Below are positions 61,192 to 64,000 of a stretch of 64,000 nucleotides of DNA, piece by piece. The notes beneath the pieces were generated by a model. The model saw nothing but the letters and a program-made list of their open reading frames with translations, was not told the origin of the DNA and ran no database searches. Source of the DNA: an uncultured SAR116 cluster alpha proteobacterium (GTDB taxonomy: Bacteria; Pseudomonadota; Alphaproteobacteria; Puniceispirillales; Marisalimonadaceae); the NCBI GenBank assembly GCA_902625215.1, contig CACOAO010000002.1:1-64000 (forward strand), written 5' to 3'. How positions within the stretch are numbered: position 1 is the stretch's first letter; each line of letters begins with the position of its first letter. The translations under genes were made by a program, and so were the position numbers.

Positions 61192-62901
61192 ATGGGGTAT
61201 ACGTCTCCTTTAGAGGATACAAAGTTTGTTTTAGAAAATCTTTTGCCTGCTCACGAGGATCTTGATGATAGTACTATTGATGCAGTCCTCTCAGAAGCTG
61301 GAAAGCTAGCAGATAATTACTTAGCACCGTTAAATCAATTTGGTGATAAAAATAATCCTATTCTTAGACAAGATCATGAAGTTGAGACACCTGAAGGATT
61401 TAGTCACGCTTTTTCAGAAATTGCAAAAGGTGGCTGGATTGGAGTAGCAAGTGATTCTAATTACGATGGTATGGGACTGCCTGCAAGAATGAGTGCTGCT
61501 ATTAACGAATATTGGCATGGAGCTAATATGTCTTTCGCATTATGCAGCTTACTTACCCAGGGATTAATTGACGCATTTACTCTAGTCGGAACAGAAGAAG
61601 AGAAGAGAACTTATTTGCCCAAGTTTAATTCTGGGGCCTGGACAGGCACCATGAATCTAACTGAACCTCAGTCTGGAACAGATCTAGCTACAATAAAAAC
61701 TAAAGCTGAATATGATGGTGAAAATTGGAAGATAAAAGGACAAAAAATATACATAACTTATGGTGAACATGATATGTCAGAAAATATTATTCATTTAGTT
61801 CTGGCAAGAACTGAAGGAGCACCTGAAGGTATAAAAGGGATTTCTACTTTTATAATTCCAAAATTTTTAAAAGATCAAAGTGGCAATTACACAATTAGAA
61901 ATGATCTTAAATGCATATCTATCGAACATAAAATGGGAATAAAAGCAAGCCCAACAGCAGTAATGTCATATGGAGAGAATGAAGGCGCTGTGGGTTATAT
62001 GCTAGGCGAAGAAGGTAGAGGCATTGAATATATGTTTATTATGATGAACAGAGCAAGATTTGATGTTGGACTTCAAGGAATGGCAATTTCAGAGGCTGCA
62101 AGACAAAAAGCACTAGAGTACGCAACCACAAGAATTCAAGGAACTCCAATTAATAGAGAAAATGGCACACCAATAATAGGCCATGGTGATGTAAAAAGAC
62201 TACTTTTATCAATGCGCAGTCTTACGGAGGCAATGCGTGCTCTAATTTTAGTTTCATCCGAAATTATGGAAAGAGCACATAACGGGGATGAAAAGTGCAA
62301 ATTGAAAGAAGGTTTTTTAATTCCTATAATCAAAGGTTGGTCAACTGAATTAGCACAAGAAGTTACAAGTAATGGACTACAAATTCACGGAGGTATGGGA
62401 TTTATTGAAGAAACTGGAGCTGCCCAGTTTATGAGAGATGCTAGAATTTTACCAATATATGAGGGAACCAACGCTATTCAAGCCAATGATTTTATGTTCC
62501 GGAAAACTCTAAGAGATAGTGGAAAAACAGCTAAAGAATTTTTAAAAGAAATTAAAGTCGACTGCACGCAAAATCAAGAAATGTCAAATATGATAAACTT
62601 AGCATCAAATACTTTAGATTTTATTTTAGAAAACAGAGATGATCCTGAAATGCTATCTTGCATTAGTTTTGATTACATGATGGGGTTCGGATATTTAGTT
62701 GGTGGATGGCTCATGCATAAAGCAAAAGAAAAGGCTAATTTAAAATTGTCGAATGAAAATCAGAAAGAAAATTTTCTAAAAAGTAAAATCATTTCAGCTG
62801 AATTTTATGATTTTCATATATTACCGAGAGTAGAATCTCATTTTAAAATTGTTGTTAAAGGGGCAACCGTAGTTAAATCAACAAACGATTCTTTTATTTA
62901 A
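61192..62901 (+). CDS. Large acyl-CoA dehydrogenase of DmdC/FadE type
   Basis: MGYTSPLEDTKFVLENLL, EIAKGGWIGVASDSNYDGMGLP, WTGTMNLTEPQSGTDLATIKTKAE, GQKIYITYGEHDMSENIIHLVLART, SIEHKMGIKASPTAVM; 569 aa. Confidence 0.9.
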   Translation: MGYTSPLEDTKFVLENLLPAHEDLDDSTIDAVLSEAGKLADNYLAPLNQFGDKNNPILRQDHEVETPEGFSHAFSEIAKGGWIGVASDSNYDGMGLPARMSAAINEYWHGANMSFALCSLLTQGLIDAFTLVGTEEEKRTYLPKFNSGAWTGTMNLTEPQSGTDLATIKTKAEYDGENWKIKGQKIYITYGEHDMSENIIHLVLARTEGAPEGIKGISTFIIPKFLKDQSGNYTIRNDLKCISIEHKMGIKASPTAVMSYGENEGAVGYMLGEEGRGIEYMFIMMNRARFDVGLQGMAISEAARQKALEYATTRIQGTPINRENGTPIIGHGDVKRLLLSMRSLTEAMRALILVSSEIMERAHNGDEKCKLKEGFLIPIIKGWSTELAQEVTSNGLQIHGGMGFIEETGAAQFMRDARILPIYEGTNAIQANDFMFRKTLRDSGKTAKEFLKEIKVDCTQNQEMSNMINLASNTLDFILENRDDPEMLSCISFDYMMGFGYLVGGWLMHKAKEKANLKLSNENQKENFLKSKIISAEFYDFHILPRVESHFKIVVKGATVVKSTNDSFI

Positions 62902-63153
62902 CAAGTAAATTAATTTAATTTTTTTAAAAAAATGTTGTTTTTTGTTAAATAAGTCATTGAAAATAAATATTATATTTTTTTTGATTTTTTATTTAAGTTT
63001 ATGTTGATTTTAATGTTTTTTTGGATAGCCTATAAATTATATGTGGGGGGTTACTTATTTCTAAGTTTGATCTCATCAATTTTTTTTACTGTGAGTAATT
63101 TACTAGTTTAGTAAAGCACTCAAACATTAATGAGGTTAAACTTAAAGGTAAAT

Positions 63154-64000
63154 ATGTCCAATTATCCAGATACAAATATTTTCGACACACTGCCAAAAAT
63201 CCTTATACACAGAGCAGAGACTATACCAGATACAGTTGCTTTGAGGGATAAAGACTTAGGTATATGGAATGAAATTACATGGAAAGAATACAATGACAAC
63301 GTCTCATATTTGGCACTTAGCCTTTCTAAGAGAGGTTTTAAGTCAGGTAATGTAATTGGTTTAATTGGTGATAATAAACCTTCTTGGTTGTTTTTTGAAC
63401 TCGCCGCTCAAGCAATAGGAGGAATGAGCTTAGGTATTTATAGAGATACTTTAGATGAAGAAGTTGGTTATTTAATAAATGCCGCAAAAGTAAATTTTGT
63501 ATATGCAGAAGATCAAGAACAAGTTGATAAAATTCTTACAATTAAAAGACCTAAAAATAATCAGATCAATATATTCTATGAGGATAGTCGTGGCCTTAAA
63601 GAATTAAATGATCCAAAAATCACTGATATGCTTTTATTAATAGAAGAGGGTAAAGAAATAGCTTCCAAAGACCCTAATAAATATAAGAAGATGATAGGGA
63701 AAGTCTCGGGAAATGAAAATGCTATTTTATGCACCACTTCTGGAACAACATCAAATCCTAAATTAGCGATGCTTCCAGGGGCAAAGTTTATTGAGCATGT
63801 AAAAAGATATTTAAAAGTTGATCCAAAATCAATTGAAGATGAATATGTTTCAGTACTTCCTTTTCCATGGATAATGGAACAAACTTATGGTGTAGGTTTT
63901 AATATTGTTGGAGGAATGAAGGTAAATTTTCCTGAAAGACCTGAAACTGCTATGGAAGACATGCGAGAAGTTGGCCCAACCTTTATGCTCGGAGCTCCAA
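63154..64000 (+). CDS. AMP-binding long-chain acyl-CoA ligase, truncated by the window end
   Basis: Not in ORF track; translation from ATG 63154 gives MSNYPDTNIFDTLPKILIHRAETIPDTVALRDKDLGIWNEITWKEY...NAILCTTSGTTSNPKLAML, open to 64000. Confidence 0.88.
   Translation, partial: MSNYPDTNIFDTLPKILIHRAETIPDTVALRDKDLGIWNEITWKEYNDNVSYLALSLSKRGFKSGNVIGLIGDNKPSWLFFELAAQAIGGMSLGIYRDTLDEEVGYLINAAKVNFVYAEDQEQVDKILTIKRPKNNQINIFYEDSRGLKELNDPKITDMLLLIEEGKEIASKDPNKYKKMIGKVSGNENAILCTTSGTTSNPKLAMLPGAKFIEHVKRYLKVDPKSIEDEYVSVLPFPWIMEQTYGVGFNIVGGMKVNFPERPETAMEDMREVGPTFMLGAP

Noticed and set aside
62902-63153. Small RNA in the AT-rich gap with a TGTGGGGGG tract and ttactagtttagtaa palindrome
   Set aside because: More simply a promoter/leader for the ligase gene at 63154; no structural evidence by eye.
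1-64000. CRISPR array, prophage, transposase or toxin-antitoxin locus
   Set aside because: No regularly spaced repeats, Cas, phage structural, transposase or recognisable TA genes seen in the ORF set.

Overview
AT-rich, densely packed bacterial chromosome segment. Codon and gene content suggest a streamlined marine alphaproteobacterium, but that taxonomy is inference. Left to right: (1) 1-9 kb, a translationally coupled surface-glycan cluster with UDP-glucuronate decarboxylase, several glycosyltransferases and a glycosyltransferase-methyltransferase fusion. It ends at an att-like duplicate of the 3' half of a tRNA-Arg(CCU), about 740 bp from the intact tRNA. (2) 10-18 kb, an SDR gene and a fbp-tkt-pgk-gap-rpe-gph run in Calvin-type operon style, with no RuBisCO or PRK visible. 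(3) 17.7-22.2 kb, a nitrogen block with a half-length GlnE (one adenylyltransferase domain), amtB and gdh, and no glnK. (4) 22.9-32.3 kb, a leucine/isovalerate (liu) operon with extra acyl-CoA enzymes. (5) 32.3-41.7 kb, aroE-like, DUF3108, NrtS-like, a class III aminotransferase flanked by two small alpha/beta proteins, and a complete liv ABC transporter. (6) 41.9-54.2 kb, a TctCBA transporter next to a sulfite-exporter-like TauE, a ThDP enzyme, a four-domain rhodanese-like protein with one catalytic Cys, a cysteine-dioxygenase-like cupin, a KDA-dehydratase-like DapA homologue, a CoA ligase, a hydrolase and MetY. This is the best candidate for an uncharacterised (possibly organosulfur) pathway. 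(7) 54.3-64 kb, acyl-CoA ligases, a fused indolepyruvate:ferredoxin oxidoreductase and a DmdC-type acyl-CoA dehydrogenase. No CRISPR array, rRNA, transposase or integrase was recognised. All calls come from reading the sequence and remembered family motifs; no database search was run.
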